From Phaeospirillum sp. (GTDB lineage Bacteria > Pseudomonadota > Alphaproteobacteria > Rhodospirillales > Magnetospirillaceae), in the NCBI GenBank assembly GCA_030651575.1, contig JAUSFB010000045.1:62001-126000 (forward strand): a stretch of 64,000 bases of DNA, in the 5' to 3' direction. The notes below the pieces were generated by a model. The model was given only the letters and a program-made list of their open reading frames with translations. It was not told where the DNA came from and did not search any database. Shown piece after piece: positions 11,982 through 21,291 of this stretch (the stretch's first letter is position 1; every line of letters starts with the position of its first letter). The position numbers were made by a program, and so were the translations under genes.

Positions 11982-12721
11982 GCAGTCCGACACTGCCGCC
12001 ACCTTTTGGCCTGATCGGGCTGGGACAAGTCGGCAGCACCAATGATGAAGCGCGGCGGCGGGTGTCCGAGGGCACCGCCGCCGATCTTCTGGTGATCATG
12101 GCCGAGACTCAGACCGCCGGTCGCGGGCGTCGCGGTCGGGAATGGCGCAGTCCGGCCGGCAATCTCCATGCCTCGATTCTGATCCGGCTGGATCGCGGTT
12201 TGGCCGAATCGGCCCAGATCGGCTTTGTTGCCGCCCTGGCCCTGGTCGAGGGGCTCGGAGAATTGGCCCCAGACGCCGATTTCCGCTGTAAATGGCCCAA
12301 CGACGTCCTCTGTAACGGCAAGAAGATCGCCGGCATGCTGCTGGCGACCGCTGGCGACGGCTGGCTGGTGCTTGGCCTTGGGGTCGATGTGGCGCAGGCC
12401 CCGCCCCCCGGCGAAGCCTTGTATGCGGCGATTGCGCTGGCGGAACTGGGCTGGAACGGAGAAACTGCGACGGTGCTTGCGGCGTTCTGCCGTCGGTTCG
12501 GCCCCTGGCTGGAGCAGTGGCGCGCCGCCGGCTTCGCCCCGGTGCGGCGGGCTTGGCTGGAGCGGTCGCGCGGTTTGGGAGATCAAGCGGTGGTGCGGCT
12601 CGAGTCCGAGACGCTGACCGGGCGGTTTACCGGCCTCGATCATGACGGAGCCCTGATGCTGGATCAGGGCGAGGGTGGCGTCCGCCGGATTCTGGCGGGC
12701 GACGTGTTTTTTCCGGGCTAG
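11978..12721 (+). CDS. birA: Biotin--[acetyl-CoA-carboxylase] ligase, catalytic-only type
   Basis: BirA activates biotin as biotinyl-AMP and transfers it to a lysine of biotin-carboxyl-carrier proteins. This 247-residue form starts directly with the catalytic domain. [31 protein letters not shown] (the GRGRRG biotinyl-AMP loop), [17 protein letters not shown] and LGLGVDV are all visible. The N-terminal winged-helix repressor domain of E. coli BirA is absent, so it should not act as biotin-operon repressor. The ATG overlaps nuoN by four bases. The nuoN-birA-coaX-rnj order is widespread in alphaproteobacteria. Confidence 0.95.
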   Translation: MSSPTLPPPFGLIGLGQVGSTNDEARRRVSEGTAADLLVIMAETQTAGRGRRGREWRSPAGNLHASILIRLDRGLAESAQIGFVAALALVEGLGELAPDADFRCKWPNDVLCNGKKIAGMLLATAGDGWLVLGLGVDVAQAPPPGEALYAAIALAELGWNGETATVLAAFCRRFGPWLEQWRAAGFAPVRRAWLERSRGLGDQAVVRLESETLTGRFTGLDHDGALMLDQGEGGVRRILAGDVFFPG

Positions 12722-12730
12722 GAGTCTCCC

Positions 12731-13513
12731 ATGCTGTTGGCCATCGACTCGGGCAACACCAACATCGTCTTTGCCGTTTATGACGGCGACCAATTGCGCG
12801 GCGAGTGGCGCGCCTCGACCGATTCCGAGCGGACCGCCGACGAGTTGGGGGTCTGGCTCACTCAGTTACTGACCATCGAGGGGCTTAATCGCCTGGACAT
12901 CACCGCCGCGATCATCGCCAGCGTGGTTCCGGCCATGGTGTTCGGTCTGAAGACCCTGTGCCGCCGCTATTTCCGCTGCGAGCCGCTGGTGGTGGGCGAC
13001 GAGGGCGTCGATCTGGGCCTGTCGATCCAACTGGACCGGCCCGAGGAAGTGGGCGCCGACCGGCTGGTCAACGCGGTGGCGGCCCACAAGTATTACAAGG
13101 GGCCGCTGATCGTCATCGACTTTGGCACCGCCACCACCTTCGACGTGGTCGACGCCGCCGGCAATTACTGCGGCGGCGCCATCGCCCCCGGCATCAATCT
13201 GTCCCTGGAAGCGTTGCACACCGCAGCCGCCAAGCTGCCCCGCGTCGCCATCGGCCGGCCCAAGACGGTGATCGGCCGGGCCACCGTTCCGGCCATGCAG
13301 TCGGGTATCTTCTGGGGCTATGTCAGCCTGATCGAGGGGTTGGTGCGACGCATCACCGAGGAATTCGGAGAAGAGATGCTGGTGGTCGCCACCGGCGGTC
13401 TGGCCCCGCTTTTCGCCGACGCGACCAAGGCGATCAACTTTCTGGACGCCGATTTAACCCTGCGGGGGCTGTTGGAAATCCACCGCCGCAATTGTGGATT
13501 GGCCAAGGAATGA
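12731..13513 (+). CDS. coaX: Type III pantothenate kinase
   Basis: This enzyme phosphorylates pantothenate in the first step of coenzyme A synthesis and is of the ASKHA fold. It has 260 residues. [18 protein letters not shown] is the phosphate-1 motif with the catalytic Asp. [23 protein letters not shown] (phosphate-2) and [11 protein letters not shown] complete the active site. A GGAG sequence precedes the ATG. The stop overlaps the RNase J start as ATGA. Confidence 0.97.
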   Translation: MLLAIDSGNTNIVFAVYDGDQLRGEWRASTDSERTADELGVWLTQLLTIEGLNRLDITAAIIASVVPAMVFGLKTLCRRYFRCEPLVVGDEGVDLGLSIQLDRPEEVGADRLVNAVAAHKYYKGPLIVIDFGTATTFDVVDAAGNYCGGAIAPGINLSLEALHTAAAKLPRVAIGRPKTVIGRATVPAMQSGIFWGYVSLIEGLVRRITEEFGEEMLVVATGGLAPLFADATKAINFLDADLTLRGLLEIHRRNCGLAKE

Positions 13514-15171
13514 CCAGGACCCCGACGGATACCGAACTTTTCTACCTGCCCCTGGGCGGGGTGGGAGAGATCGGCATGAATTTGTCCCTGTACGGTTGCG
13601 ACGGCAAGTGGCTGATGGTGGATCTGGGGGTATCGTTCGGCGACGATTCCATGCCCATGGTTGATGTGGTGATGGCGGACCCGGCCTGGATCGAGGAGCG
13701 GGCGGACAAGCTGGTCGGCCTCGTACTGACCCATGGACACGAGGACCATCTGGGGGCGGTGCAGTATCTGTGGAAGCGGCTGCGCTGCCCTGTCTGGGCG
13801 ACGCCGTTCTCGGCCTCGCTGCTGCGGAGCAAGCTGCACGAGACCGGACTTCATACCGAAGTGCCTATCAATGTAGTTGAATTGGGCGGGCGGTTCACCG
13901 TCGGACCGTTCGAGGTCGAAATGATCTCGGTGACCCATTCCATCCCCGAACCGAACACCCTGGCCATCCGCACCAAGGCCGGCACCGTCATCCATACCGG
14001 CGACTGGAAGTTCGATCCCGACCCGCTGCTGGGGCTGCCCACCGATTTCGAGGCGTTGCGCCGGGTGGGCAAGGAGGGCGTCCTGGCGCTGGTGGGGGAT
14101 TCGACCAATGTCTTCACCCGAGGTCATTCCGGCTCCGAATCGGAAGTGCGCGCCAGCCTGATCGAGCTGTTCGGCCGGTTCGACGGCCGTATCGCGGTAT
14201 CGTGTTTCGCCACCAACGTGGCGCGGCTGGAGAGTATCGCGGTGGCGGCCCAGGCCAATGACCGCAGTGTCGCCTTGGTGGGGCGTTCGCTGTGGCGGCT
14301 GGACAAGGCTGCGCGCGAGAACGGGTATCTGTCCGATATCCCGGCCTTCTTGAACGAGCATGACGCCGGTTATCTGCCTCAGGACAAGTTGCTTTATATC
14401 TGCACCGGCAGCCAGGGCGAGCCCCGCGCCGCCCTGGCGCGGATCGCCTCGGGCGATCATCCCCATGTGCGGCTGGGTAAGGGCGATGTGGTGATTTTCT
14501 CGTCGCGGATCATTCCCGGCAACGAGAAGGAAATCTACCGGCTGCAAAACGATCTGGTCCGCCTGGGGGTCGAACTGGTGACCGACAAGGACGCCTTCGT
14601 CCATGTCTCCGGCCATCCCGCCCGCGAGGAGATGGAGGAGATGTACCGCCTGACCCGCCCCAAGATCGCGGTGCCGGTCCATGGCGAGGCCCGCCATCTT
14701 CAGGAACACGCCCGGTTGGCCAAGTCCTGCGGCGTGGCCGAGGCGGTTGAAATCTCCAACGGCACCATGCTGCGTCTGGCCCCTGGACCGGTCGAGGTGA
14801 TCGACCACGTCCCCACCGGCCGGCTTTGCGTCGACGGGCCGCGTCTGGTGCGGCTGGATTCCGAGATTCTCCGCAATCGCCGCCGCATGGTGTTCAACGG
14901 CTCGGCGGTGGTAACGGTGGTGCTGGACAAGGCCGGCAAGCTGTTGGGCGACCCCCAGCTGACGGCGTTGGGGCTGCTGGATGCGGGCCACGAGGCCGAG
15001 GAGCATGACGTGGTGGTCGAGGCGGTCCGCGACGCCATCGAGGATCTGCCGCACAAGTCCCGCCGCGACGACGGCGTGGTGCGCGAGGCGGCCCGGCTGG
15101 CGGTGCGGCGGTCGCTGCGTGACAGCCATGGCAAGAAGCCCATCACCGACGTCCATCTGGTGCGGGTATAG
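13510..15171 (+). CDS. rnj: Ribonuclease J
   Basis: RNase J is a metallo-beta-lactamase/beta-CASP ribonuclease with 5'-to-3' exonuclease and endonuclease activity in RNA maturation and decay. It has 553 residues. The zinc motif HGHEDH is at residues 75-80, followed by [12 protein letters not shown]. Beta-CASP elements [15 protein letters not shown] and PVHGEARHL are all present. The C-terminal ~100 residues form the small RNase J dimerisation domain. The ATG at 13510 overlaps coaX; a much longer upstream frame runs through coaX and is spurious. RNase E is also encoded in this window, so both RNA-decay enzymes coexist, as is common in alphaproteobacteria. Confidence 0.96.
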   Translation: MTRTPTDTELFYLPLGGVGEIGMNLSLYGCDGKWLMVDLGVSFGDDSMPMVDVVMADPAWIEERADKLVGLVLTHGHEDHLGAVQYLWKRLRCPVWATPFSASLLRSKLHETGLHTEVPINVVELGGRFTVGPFEVEMISVTHSIPEPNTLAIRTKAGTVIHTGDWKFDPDPLLGLPTDFEALRRVGKEGVLALVGDSTNVFTRGHSGSESEVRASLIELFGRFDGRIAVSCFATNVARLESIAVAAQANDRSVALVGRSLWRLDKAARENGYLSDIPAFLNEHDAGYLPQDKLLYICTGSQGEPRAALARIASGDHPHVRLGKGDVVIFSSRIIPGNEKEIYRLQNDLVRLGVELVTDKDAFVHVSGHPAREEMEEMYRLTRPKIAVPVHGEARHLQEHARLAKSCGVAEAVEISNGTMLRLAPGPVEVIDHVPTGRLCVDGPRLVRLDSEILRNRRRMVFNGSAVVTVVLDKAGKLLGDPQLTALGLLDAGHEAEEHDVVVEAVRDAIEDLPHKSRRDDGVVREAARLAVRRSLRDSHGKKPITDVHLVRV

Positions 15172-15232
15172 AAGCATTCCGATTCGGCGGAATTCAGCTA
15201 TAGTGAGCGGGTCTCCAGCCGGGTGTGATTGA

Positions 15233-15637
15233 ATGTCATTGATCGAATGGGACCCTTCGTTCAGCGTCGGCTCGGCGCGCATGGATGCCGATCATCAGCG
15301 TCTGGTGGCGTTGCTCAATCGTCTCTACGACGCATGGCATGGCGGCGAGGGGGTCGATGAGTTGGGCTGGTTGTTCGATGAATTGCTGTCTTACGCCAGC
15401 ACCCACTTTGAAGCCGAGGAGATGGCGCTTCGGGCCAAGGGGTATGCGCGGCTGGAAAAGCAGCAGGCCGACCATCTCGCCCTCAAGGCTTCGGTGCTTA
15501 ACTTCCGCAACCGCCATCTCGGTGGGGCGGAGCCGGCCGTTCTGACCGAGGAGATGACCCTGTTCCTCAAGAGCTGGCTGCTGGAGCATATATTGGGTGA
15601 AGATATGCTCTATAAGTCGATCTTCGCGGAAGACTGA
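15233..15637 (+). CDS. Bacteriohemerythrin-like protein with one altered iron ligand
   Basis: Hemerythrins are four-helix bundles that bind O2 at a di-iron centre, used for O2 delivery or sensing. This 134-residue single-domain protein shows H21, H58, E62 (HFEAEE), H81, H119 and D124 in the expected spacing. The position that normally carries the fourth His, four residues before H81, is Q77 (LEKQQADH instead of the usual H-x3-H). This may weaken or change the di-iron site. There is no signal peptide. The gene starts 61 bp after rnj and is followed after 5 bp by a methyltransferase gene, so the two may be cotranscribed. Confidence 0.9.
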   Translation: MSLIEWDPSFSVGSARMDADHQRLVALLNRLYDAWHGGEGVDELGWLFDELLSYASTHFEAEEMALRAKGYARLEKQQADHLALKASVLNFRNRHLGGAEPAVLTEEMTLFLKSWLLEHILGEDMLYKSIFAED

Positions 15638-15642
15638 GTGCA

Positions 15643-16596
15643 ATGGATGCAAATATTGAGCAGGCCATAAAACTCTTTCGTGATGGAGCTTATTCGGAAG
15701 CATTCGAAAAAAGTATCGAAATACTGACTCTTGATTTCACGTCAAAATACCCACAATATATTGCTATTGCGGTAATAAAAGGGACGCAGGGCAATCTTGC
15801 GAAATTTTTGTTGCAGCGCTGGATCGAAGGTTGTCATTTTGGTAATTTAAGTAATGCAGCTCTGATCATTCGTGACACTTTCGATGATAGTGACGTATAT
15901 CTGATGTCATCGTCATTGGCGGGGATTGCCGCTAATCTTGGTGATCACGTCTCCGCTCTGGAGCTGTTTGGAAACTGCCTTACCGAAGATCTTTCCGTAT
16001 CGCTTTCAAAGCAGGACGTGGTCCAGGAATACGAACAAGAGGCCACGATCTATGACAGCCAGCCGGTTCATTGCGAATCCATCAATGACTTCATGGAGTT
16101 TCTTGGCCGGTCCCTAGGTCCCGCCGGCGACATGACCGTCATCGACATCCCGTGTGGCACGGGACAGGCGGGAACGCTCCTCCGGCCTTGGGCGGCTTGG
16201 CTGATCGGCAGCGACCTGTCTCCGGATATGCTGGCCTGCGCCGAAGCCACCGGCAGTTATGATCAGCTGATCTGTGGCGACCTGTTCGATATCTTGCCGG
16301 GACTGTCGGCGAATATGGTTGTTTGTCTTGGTTCGCTCTACTATTTCCAGGACCTGGACCCGGTCGTAGCGGCGGCGGTGGCGGCCTTGCAGCCGGGTGG
16401 CTATTTCGCTTTCACCGATTTTCCGGCCTCCAGGGGGGTGATGCGGACCATTGGCGGCAATATGCGTTATTGCCGCGCTCCGGCTTTAGTCCGCGAGACC
16501 CTGGCGGCACATAACTTCATCGAGGTTTCCGCGGAATTCGGTCAGTCCTTCGGCTTGCTCTGCATCTACTGGCTGTTCCGCAAGGGGCCGTCATGA
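15643..16596 (+). CDS. SAM-dependent methyltransferase with helical N-terminal region
   Basis: The protein has 317 residues. Residues ~1-125 are helical and TPR-like in character (AIKLFRDGAYSEAFEKSIEIL; DHVSALELFGNCL). Residues ~130-315 form a class I methyltransferase domain. Its motif I is VIDIPCGTGQAG (166-177), followed by LIGSDLSPDML and an acidic GDLFDILPGL. The substrate cannot be named. The first ~370 bp are markedly AT-rich and use codons unlike the neighbours, while the methyltransferase half is GC-rich, suggesting a composite or partly transferred gene. Convergent with the next gene. Confidence 0.85.
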   Translation: MDANIEQAIKLFRDGAYSEAFEKSIEILTLDFTSKYPQYIAIAVIKGTQGNLAKFLLQRWIEGCHFGNLSNAALIIRDTFDDSDVYLMSSSLAGIAANLGDHVSALELFGNCLTEDLSVSLSKQDVVQEYEQEATIYDSQPVHCESINDFMEFLGRSLGPAGDMTVIDIPCGTGQAGTLLRPWAAWLIGSDLSPDMLACAEATGSYDQLICGDLFDILPGLSANMVVCLGSLYYFQDLDPVVAAAVAALQPGGYFAFTDFPASRGVMRTIGGNMRYCRAPALVRETLAAHNFIEVSAEFGQSFGLLCIYWLFRKGPS

Positions 16597-16608
16597 GAGC
16601 CGCTGGCG

Positions 16609-17559
16609 TCAGTCGACAATCAACACGATCTTGCCGCGCACATGGCCAGATTTGCTGCGTTCCAGCGCCTCGGCGGCTTGGTGCAGGGGCATTTCCACGA
16701 TCTCGGGAGGGTGCAGGGTGCCACCTTCCACCAGACCGGCCAACCGGCGCAGTTGTTGCCCGTTGGGTTGGACGAAGACGTATTTGACCCGGATATTACG
16801 TCGTTCCGCCTCGGCCTTATCGGTTTTATCGGTGATGGAGACCAGGAGTCCGCCCGGTTTGACCACGGCGTAGGAGCGGGTCAGAACCTCGCCACCAACG
16901 GTGCCGAACGCCATGTCGACCCCCTCGGGGCAGAGGGCCTTGGTGGCGGCGACGAAGTCGGCGGTGGCGTAGTCGATGACGTGGTCGGCCCCCAGGCTCC
17001 GCACATAGTCGTGATTCTCGGTCCGCGCGGTGGCGATCACGGTGGCGCCGGCCCACTTGGCCAGCGGTACCGCCATGCTGCCGACGCCGCCGGCTCCGGC
17101 GTGGATCAGCACGCTTTGGCCGGGGCGGAGCGCCGCCACGTCGAACAGGGATTGCCACGCGGTCAATCCCGCCAGCGGAATGGTCGAGGCCTCGGCGAAG
17201 GATAGATTGGTCGGCATGGGGGCCACCGATCCGGCGGGCATAGCGACGTATTCGGCGTAGGTGCCCCACTGGATGTCGGTCTTGCGGCAGAATGACCACA
17301 CCCGCTCGCCGATGGCAAAGCCGGTAACGCCATCGCCGAGGGCGGCGATGGTTCCGGCGGCGTCCCAGCCCAGGATCAGCGGGAATTTGCACGGAAACAG
17401 CCGCGCCAGCCCGCCTTCACGAATCTTCCACTCCACCGGATTGATGCTGGCGGCGCGGATGCGGATCAGCACCTCGCCGGGGCCGGGGACCGGGGTGGCG
17501 ACCTCGGTCATGGACATGGCTTCGGCCCCGCCGAACGCGTTGATCACCATGGCCTTCAT
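16609..17559 (-). CDS. Zinc-independent MDR family NAD(P)H:quinone/enone oxidoreductase
   Basis: The protein has 316 residues and the medium-chain dehydrogenase fold of the quinone oxidoreductase group. The N-terminal GroES-like part includes SINPVEWKIREG and GWDAAGTIAALGDGV. The Rossmann motif AGAGGVG is at 154-160, followed by VIATARTENHDYVRSLGADHVIDY. The catalytic and structural zinc cysteines of true alcohol dehydrogenases are missing. It lies three bases after the acyl-CoA ligase stop in the same - strand operon, so a role in reducing an intermediate of the same pathway is plausible but not shown. Confidence 0.9.
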   Translation of the reverse strand: MKAMVINAFGGAEAMSMTEVATPVPGPGEVLIRIRAASINPVEWKIREGGLARLFPCKFPLILGWDAAGTIAALGDGVTGFAIGERVWSFCRKTDIQWGTYAEYVAMPAGSVAPMPTNLSFAEASTIPLAGLTAWQSLFDVAALRPGQSVLIHAGAGGVGSMAVPLAKWAGATVIATARTENHDYVRSLGADHVIDYATADFVAATKALCPEGVDMAFGTVGGEVLTRSYAVVKPGGLLVSITDKTDKAEAERRNIRVKYVFVQPNGQQLRRLAGLVEGGTLHPPEIVEMPLHQAAEALERSKSGHVRGKIVLIVD

Positions 17560-17562
17560 GGG

Positions 17563-19062
17563 TCAACCCGCCTCTCGCAGTTTGAACCTCTGCACCTTGC
17601 CGGTGGCGGTCCGCGGGATGGTTTCGAGGAAGCGGACGGTGCGCGGGCACTTGAAGATGGCCAGCTTGGACCGCAGCGATTCGACGATGCGCGCCTCTAG
17701 AATCGGCTCGTGCTCGCCCACTTCGGCGACGGCGTAGAGCACGAGGCGGATCAGGCCGTCCTCGTTGGGAATGCCCACCGCGACCGCGTCGGCGACGCCG
17801 GCGACCGACAGGGCGGCTTCCTCCACTTCCGAGGGGCTGACCCACTGGCCGGAGACCTTGATCATGTCGTCGGAGCGGCCCTGCGGCGTCCACCAGCCCT
17901 CGGCGTCAAAGCTGAAGACGTCGCCGCTTTTCCACCATCCATCCCGCAGCACCCGTTGGGTGACGTCGGGGCGGTTGTGATAACGGCGGAACAGCGAGGC
18001 CATCTTGACCCACAGATCCCCGGCGGTGTCGGGGGTGGTGATCAGTTCGCCGGTGGGGGTGCGCAGTTCGACCTCGGTCCAGGGCAACGGCCGTCCGCAG
18101 GCTCCCGGCTTCATGGCGAAAGGCGTGCTGGCGATGAACAGGAACAGCGATTCGGTGGAGCCGATGCCTTCCAGCATCATGCCGCCGGTCTCGTCCATCC
18201 AGCGCCGGCACAGCTCCTCGGGCAGGTTTTCGCCGGCCGAAACCCAAGTGGTGACGCTGCGAAAGGCTTCGGTGGCGGCGACGCCGTCCTTCAGCATCAG
18301 GCGGTAGAGCGATGGGACTGACAGCACCACCTTGGGCCGTGTGCGGCCGATGACCTCGACGGCGGCCTTGGCGTCGGGCCAGCCCCGGTGAAGCACCAGG
18401 GTGGCGCCGCAGCGCAGGGCTCCGATCAGGCAGTGGCCCAGCGGATAGGCGAAGAACAGCTTGGAGGTGGAAAAGATGCGGTCGCCGGGGCCGACGCCCA
18501 GATTCTCCCGCACATGCCGCTCGCCCAGGGCGATGGAGGCATGGACATGCACGGCGCCCTTGGGCTGGCCGGTGGTGCCCGAGGTGTACATCCACAGCGC
18601 CATGTCCTCGGGCGCCATATCGGCCGAGGCCAACTGGTCCGAAGCATCGGCCAGGAAATCGTCGAATTGGGCGGTCCCGATCACGCGGGGCTTGGCCGGG
18701 GTCAGGGTCAGGGCCTCGGTGGCCAGCGCCATCAGGTCGCTTTCGGCCAGCAGCAGCGGCGCGCCGCTGTCGCCCAGCGCATGGGCCAGATCCTTGGCCG
18801 CCATGCGGGTGTTGAGGGCGACGGCCACCAGACCGGCCTTCATGGCGCCCAGATAGGCGGCGACAAGCTCCGGGCCGTCGTCGAGCAACAGCAGGACCGG
18901 CTGCTGGCGGGTGACGCCGGCGGCCAGCATGGCATTGCCGTAGCGGCAGGCCGAGCGGTTCAACTCGTCATAGCTTTGGCTGCGGTCGCCACAGATCAGG
19001 GCAAGCGCCTCCCCCCGACCGGCCGCGAGGCTCGGTCCCAGAATGTCATCCGCACCGTTCAC
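17563..19062 (-). CDS. Benzoate-CoA-ligase-like acyl-CoA synthetase
   Basis: An ANL-superfamily enzyme that would form an acyl- or aroyl-CoA from a carboxylic acid, ATP and CoA. It has 499 residues. The P-loop YTSGTTGQPKG is at 159-169. STSKLFFAYPLGH, GIGSTESLFLFIAS and DGWWKSGDVF follow the pattern of benzoate/4-hydroxybenzoate-CoA ligases, and the catalytic lysine sits in PRTATGKVQRF near the C-terminus (about K489). Substrate remains an inference. It is separated from the upstream binding-protein gene by a hairpin terminator and is closely followed by the MDR gene. Confidence 0.88.
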   Translation of the reverse strand: MNGADDILGPSLAAGRGEALALICGDRSQSYDELNRSACRYGNAMLAAGVTRQQPVLLLLDDGPELVAAYLGAMKAGLVAVALNTRMAAKDLAHALGDSGAPLLLAESDLMALATEALTLTPAKPRVIGTAQFDDFLADASDQLASADMAPEDMALWMYTSGTTGQPKGAVHVHASIALGERHVRENLGVGPGDRIFSTSKLFFAYPLGHCLIGALRCGATLVLHRGWPDAKAAVEVIGRTRPKVVLSVPSLYRLMLKDGVAATEAFRSVTTWVSAGENLPEELCRRWMDETGGMMLEGIGSTESLFLFIASTPFAMKPGACGRPLPWTEVELRTPTGELITTPDTAGDLWVKMASLFRRYHNRPDVTQRVLRDGWWKSGDVFSFDAEGWWTPQGRSDDMIKVSGQWVSPSEVEEAALSVAGVADAVAVGIPNEDGLIRLVLYAVAEVGEHEPILEARIVESLRSKLAIFKCPRTVRFLETIPRTATGKVQRFKLREAG

Positions 19063-19079
19063 GAGGCACGTCCTTTATG

Positions 19080-19123
19080 TATAAAGAAAAGGAAGGGGCG
19101 AGCCGCCAAAGCGGTCTCGCCCC
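19080..19123 (-). terminator. Intrinsic terminator after the binding-protein gene
   Basis: On the - strand a strong stem (GGGGCGAG, then CCGC paired around a short loop with GCGG and CTCGCCCC; 19095-19123) is followed by the T-rich tail TTCCTTTTCTTTAT. It lies just downstream of the binding-protein stop and just before the acyl-CoA ligase start. It probably limits read-through so that the binding protein is made in excess. Confidence 0.8.
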
Positions 19124-19131
19124 GATTGATG

Positions 19132-20289
19132 CTAGTCCGCCAACAGGACCCAGTCACCGTTCTTGATCTCGACCAGCTTAAAGGATTCGAGACCCAGGCC
19201 CATATGATCGGTGGGCGAGTAGGTGTAGATGCCGGTGGTGGCGACGAAGTCCTTGGTGGCTTCGATGGTGTCGCGCACCTTGGCCTTGTCGGTGGTGCCG
19301 GCGCGCTTGAAGGCGTCCAGCGCCATCATCAGGGCGTCGAGGCCGTGACCGGGCAAGGGGCTGACTTCCAGCGGCTTGTTGTGCTCTTCGTATTCCTTCT
19401 TGAAGGTCGTGACGACCGCCTTCTGGCGGTCATTGGCGGGCAGTTGCTCGGCCACGGCCTGGGCGCCGGCCGGCAGGCGGGTGCCGTCGGCGGCGGTGCC
19501 GACCAGCTTCAGGAACTCCTTGGAGGCGACGCCATGCGACTGATACAGCGGCAGGTTGAGGCCCAGCTGCTTGACGTTCTTGGTGGCGACGGCGGGACCG
19601 GTGCCGGTGCCGAAGATGAACAGCGCCTGCACGCCGGCAGTGCCGCGAATCTTGGTCAGCTGCGGAGTGACGTCGGGATCCTTGGGCGAATAGACTTCAT
19701 CGACCGCGATTTCGATACCGTATTTCGGCGCCAGCTTCAGGGTTTGGTCGTGGCCGGACTTGCCAAAGCCCACATTCTCCGACAGCAGAGCGATCTTGGT
19801 CAGGCCGCGCTTCTTGAGATCGACCAGGACCTTTTCCGCCGCCAGACGGTCGGACTGCGGGAATTTGAAGGTCCACTTGCGGACCGGATCGCCGATGGCG
19901 GTGCCGCCGCCCAGCGACATGTACGGAATCTCGGAGCGTTCGATCAGGCTGAGCACCGCCATGCTGGTGGGCGTGCCCGATCCGCCGATGATAAGATCGA
20001 CCTTGTCGTTCTCGATCAGGCGCTTGACGAAGGTGGTGGCCTTCTCCGGCTCGGAGCCGTCATCATAAACGATCATCTCGACCTTGCGGCCGAGGACGCC
20101 GCCCTGGGCGTTGATCTTTTCGACCATGTAGTCGAAGGTCCGCTTCTGGGGATCGCCCATGGGCGACATCTGGCCGGTCACCGAAAGAAACGCGCCGATC
20201 TTGATCGGGTCGGCCGCAACGGCGGCGGTGGTTCCGCTGACACTCATCATCACCGCCAGGCTGATCCCGGCCGTAAGCTTCCAATTCAT
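19132..20289 (-). CDS. ABC transporter substrate-binding protein, branched-chain amino acid (LivK) type
   Basis: A periplasmic binding protein of the type I fold used by HAAT-family ABC importers. It has 385 residues. A Sec signal peptide is clear (MNWKLTAGISLAVMMSVSG, then cleavage near AVAA/DP), and the mature part begins DPIKIGAFLSVTGQMSPMGDP, a classic start for this family. The ATG at 20289 is chosen because GGGAGG stands 7-8 bases upstream; five upstream codons in frame are not needed. No permease or ATPase genes are adjacent. Relatives beside acyl-CoA ligases often bind aromatic acids; that is inference here. Confidence 0.92.
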   Translation of the reverse strand: MNWKLTAGISLAVMMSVSGTTAAVAADPIKIGAFLSVTGQMSPMGDPQKRTFDYMVEKINAQGGVLGRKVEMIVYDDGSEPEKATTFVKRLIENDKVDLIIGGSGTPTSMAVLSLIERSEIPYMSLGGGTAIGDPVRKWTFKFPQSDRLAAEKVLVDLKKRGLTKIALLSENVGFGKSGHDQTLKLAPKYGIEIAVDEVYSPKDPDVTPQLTKIRGTAGVQALFIFGTGTGPAVATKNVKQLGLNLPLYQSHGVASKEFLKLVGTAADGTRLPAGAQAVAEQLPANDRQKAVVTTFKKEYEEHNKPLEVSPLPGHGLDALMMALDAFKRAGTTDKAKVRDTIEATKDFVATTGIYTYSPTDHMGLGLESFKLVEIKNGDWVLLAD

Positions 20290-20341
20290 AACATAACCTC
20301 CCACACTGTGAAAAAAGGACGGGCCTTATGGCTCTATTTTG

Positions 20342-20359
20342 TCGGTATTGTAGTACCGA
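20342..20359. promoter_or_regulatory. Inverted repeat, candidate operator of the divergent GntR regulator
   Basis: TCGGTATTGTAGTACCGA is an 18-bp inverted repeat with perfect six-base arms (TCGGTA/TACCGA). It lies between the divergent binding-protein and GntR-family genes. It overlaps TACAAT, a reasonable -10 box for the binding-protein gene with TTCGCT 17 bp upstream. The FadR/FCD subfamily usually binds short palindromes at such positions. The assignment to the adjacent regulator is inference. Confidence 0.6.
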
Positions 20360-20472
20360 ATTGCGCAAAAGCGAAGGCTTCTGTTTGATGATGGTGACCC
20401 AGGGTGGCTTGACGATGCAACCCTCCAAGCGCAAGCTTTGGACATGACGTAAATGTGACTGTGGCGGTCCCG

Positions 20473-21222
20473 ATGAGGCAGACAATCAAGCCCGCGAGCA
20501 AGACGGCCAAGTCGGTTCCCAAGGTGGGCGGACTGGTGTCGGAACGTGTGGCCGACATGCTTTTGGCCCATATCGCCTCGGGCGAGTGGGGTCCCGGACA
20601 CCGCTTGCCGGGGGAGCGCCAACTGGCCGAGGACATGGGGGTCAGCCGGGTTTCTGTGCGCGCCGCCCTCCAAGCCCTCAAGACCCAAGGCCTGCTCGAC
20701 GCGGTGCAGGGCGGCGGCACCAGGGTCATCGCCTCGTCGGCGACCATGGACCCCGGGATGCTGGAGCTGGTTCGGGTCAACTGCGAGAACCTCACCGACC
20801 TTGCCGAGATTCGCTCCATCCTGGAAGTCTGGGCGGTCGGTCGCGCCGCCCGCCGCCGGACTGACGAGGACATGGCCGAACTCGACGCCGTCATGGCGGC
20901 GACCGAGGCCGATATCGTCGCAGGGAAGCACAAGATCGAGAACGACGTCCGCTTTCATCTGGCCATCGCCAAGGCGGCGCGGAGCGGCATCTATCTGCAT
21001 TTTGTCGCCGTCATCCGGGGCGTTCTGCGCGAGATGGTGGACTATCACCGCTATGAGCTGTTCCCGACCCGCGAGGATGATCGCGACATCCTAAGCCAGC
21101 ACCACGCCATCCATGACGGAATCAAGGCCCAGGACCCACAGGCGGCGGAGGCGGCCATGCGGGCGCATCTCGGTTGGGTGCTGGAGCGTTACGCCAAGGA
21201 GCGGGCGAACAAGAAAATGTAA
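20473..21222 (+). CDS. GntR family transcriptional regulator, FadR/FCD subfamily
   Basis: The protein has 249 residues from ATG 20473; a GTG at 20455 would add six. The winged-helix domain is at about residues 20-85 (SERVADMLLAHIASGEWGPGHRLPGERQLAEDMGVSRVSVRAALQ, split here at family-conserved points). The all-helical FCD effector domain follows, with its metal/ligand residues visible in NDVRFHLAIAKAA and QHHAIHDGI. It is divergent from the binding-protein/acyl-CoA-ligase/MDR genes and probably controls them in response to a carboxylate or acyl-CoA. The 3' end is 69 bp before pyruvate kinase. Confidence 0.92.
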   Translation: MRQTIKPASKTAKSVPKVGGLVSERVADMLLAHIASGEWGPGHRLPGERQLAEDMGVSRVSVRAALQALKTQGLLDAVQGGGTRVIASSATMDPGMLELVRVNCENLTDLAEIRSILEVWAVGRAARRRTDEDMAELDAVMAATEADIVAGKHKIENDVRFHLAIAKAARSGIYLHFVAVIRGVLREMVDYHRYELFPTREDDRDILSQHHAIHDGIKAQDPQAAEAAMRAHLGWVLERYAKERANKKM

Positions 21223-21291
21223 TCGAGCCGGTGGTATGCCCAGGGCAACGCCTCTGCTATGGTGCGCCAGCACTATTCATGAGGGTTGTCG

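Noticed and set aside
18388-20388. A 666-codon + strand frame across the ligase and binding-protein genes
   Set aside because: It is antisense to two recognised genes, and its translation is low in complexity.
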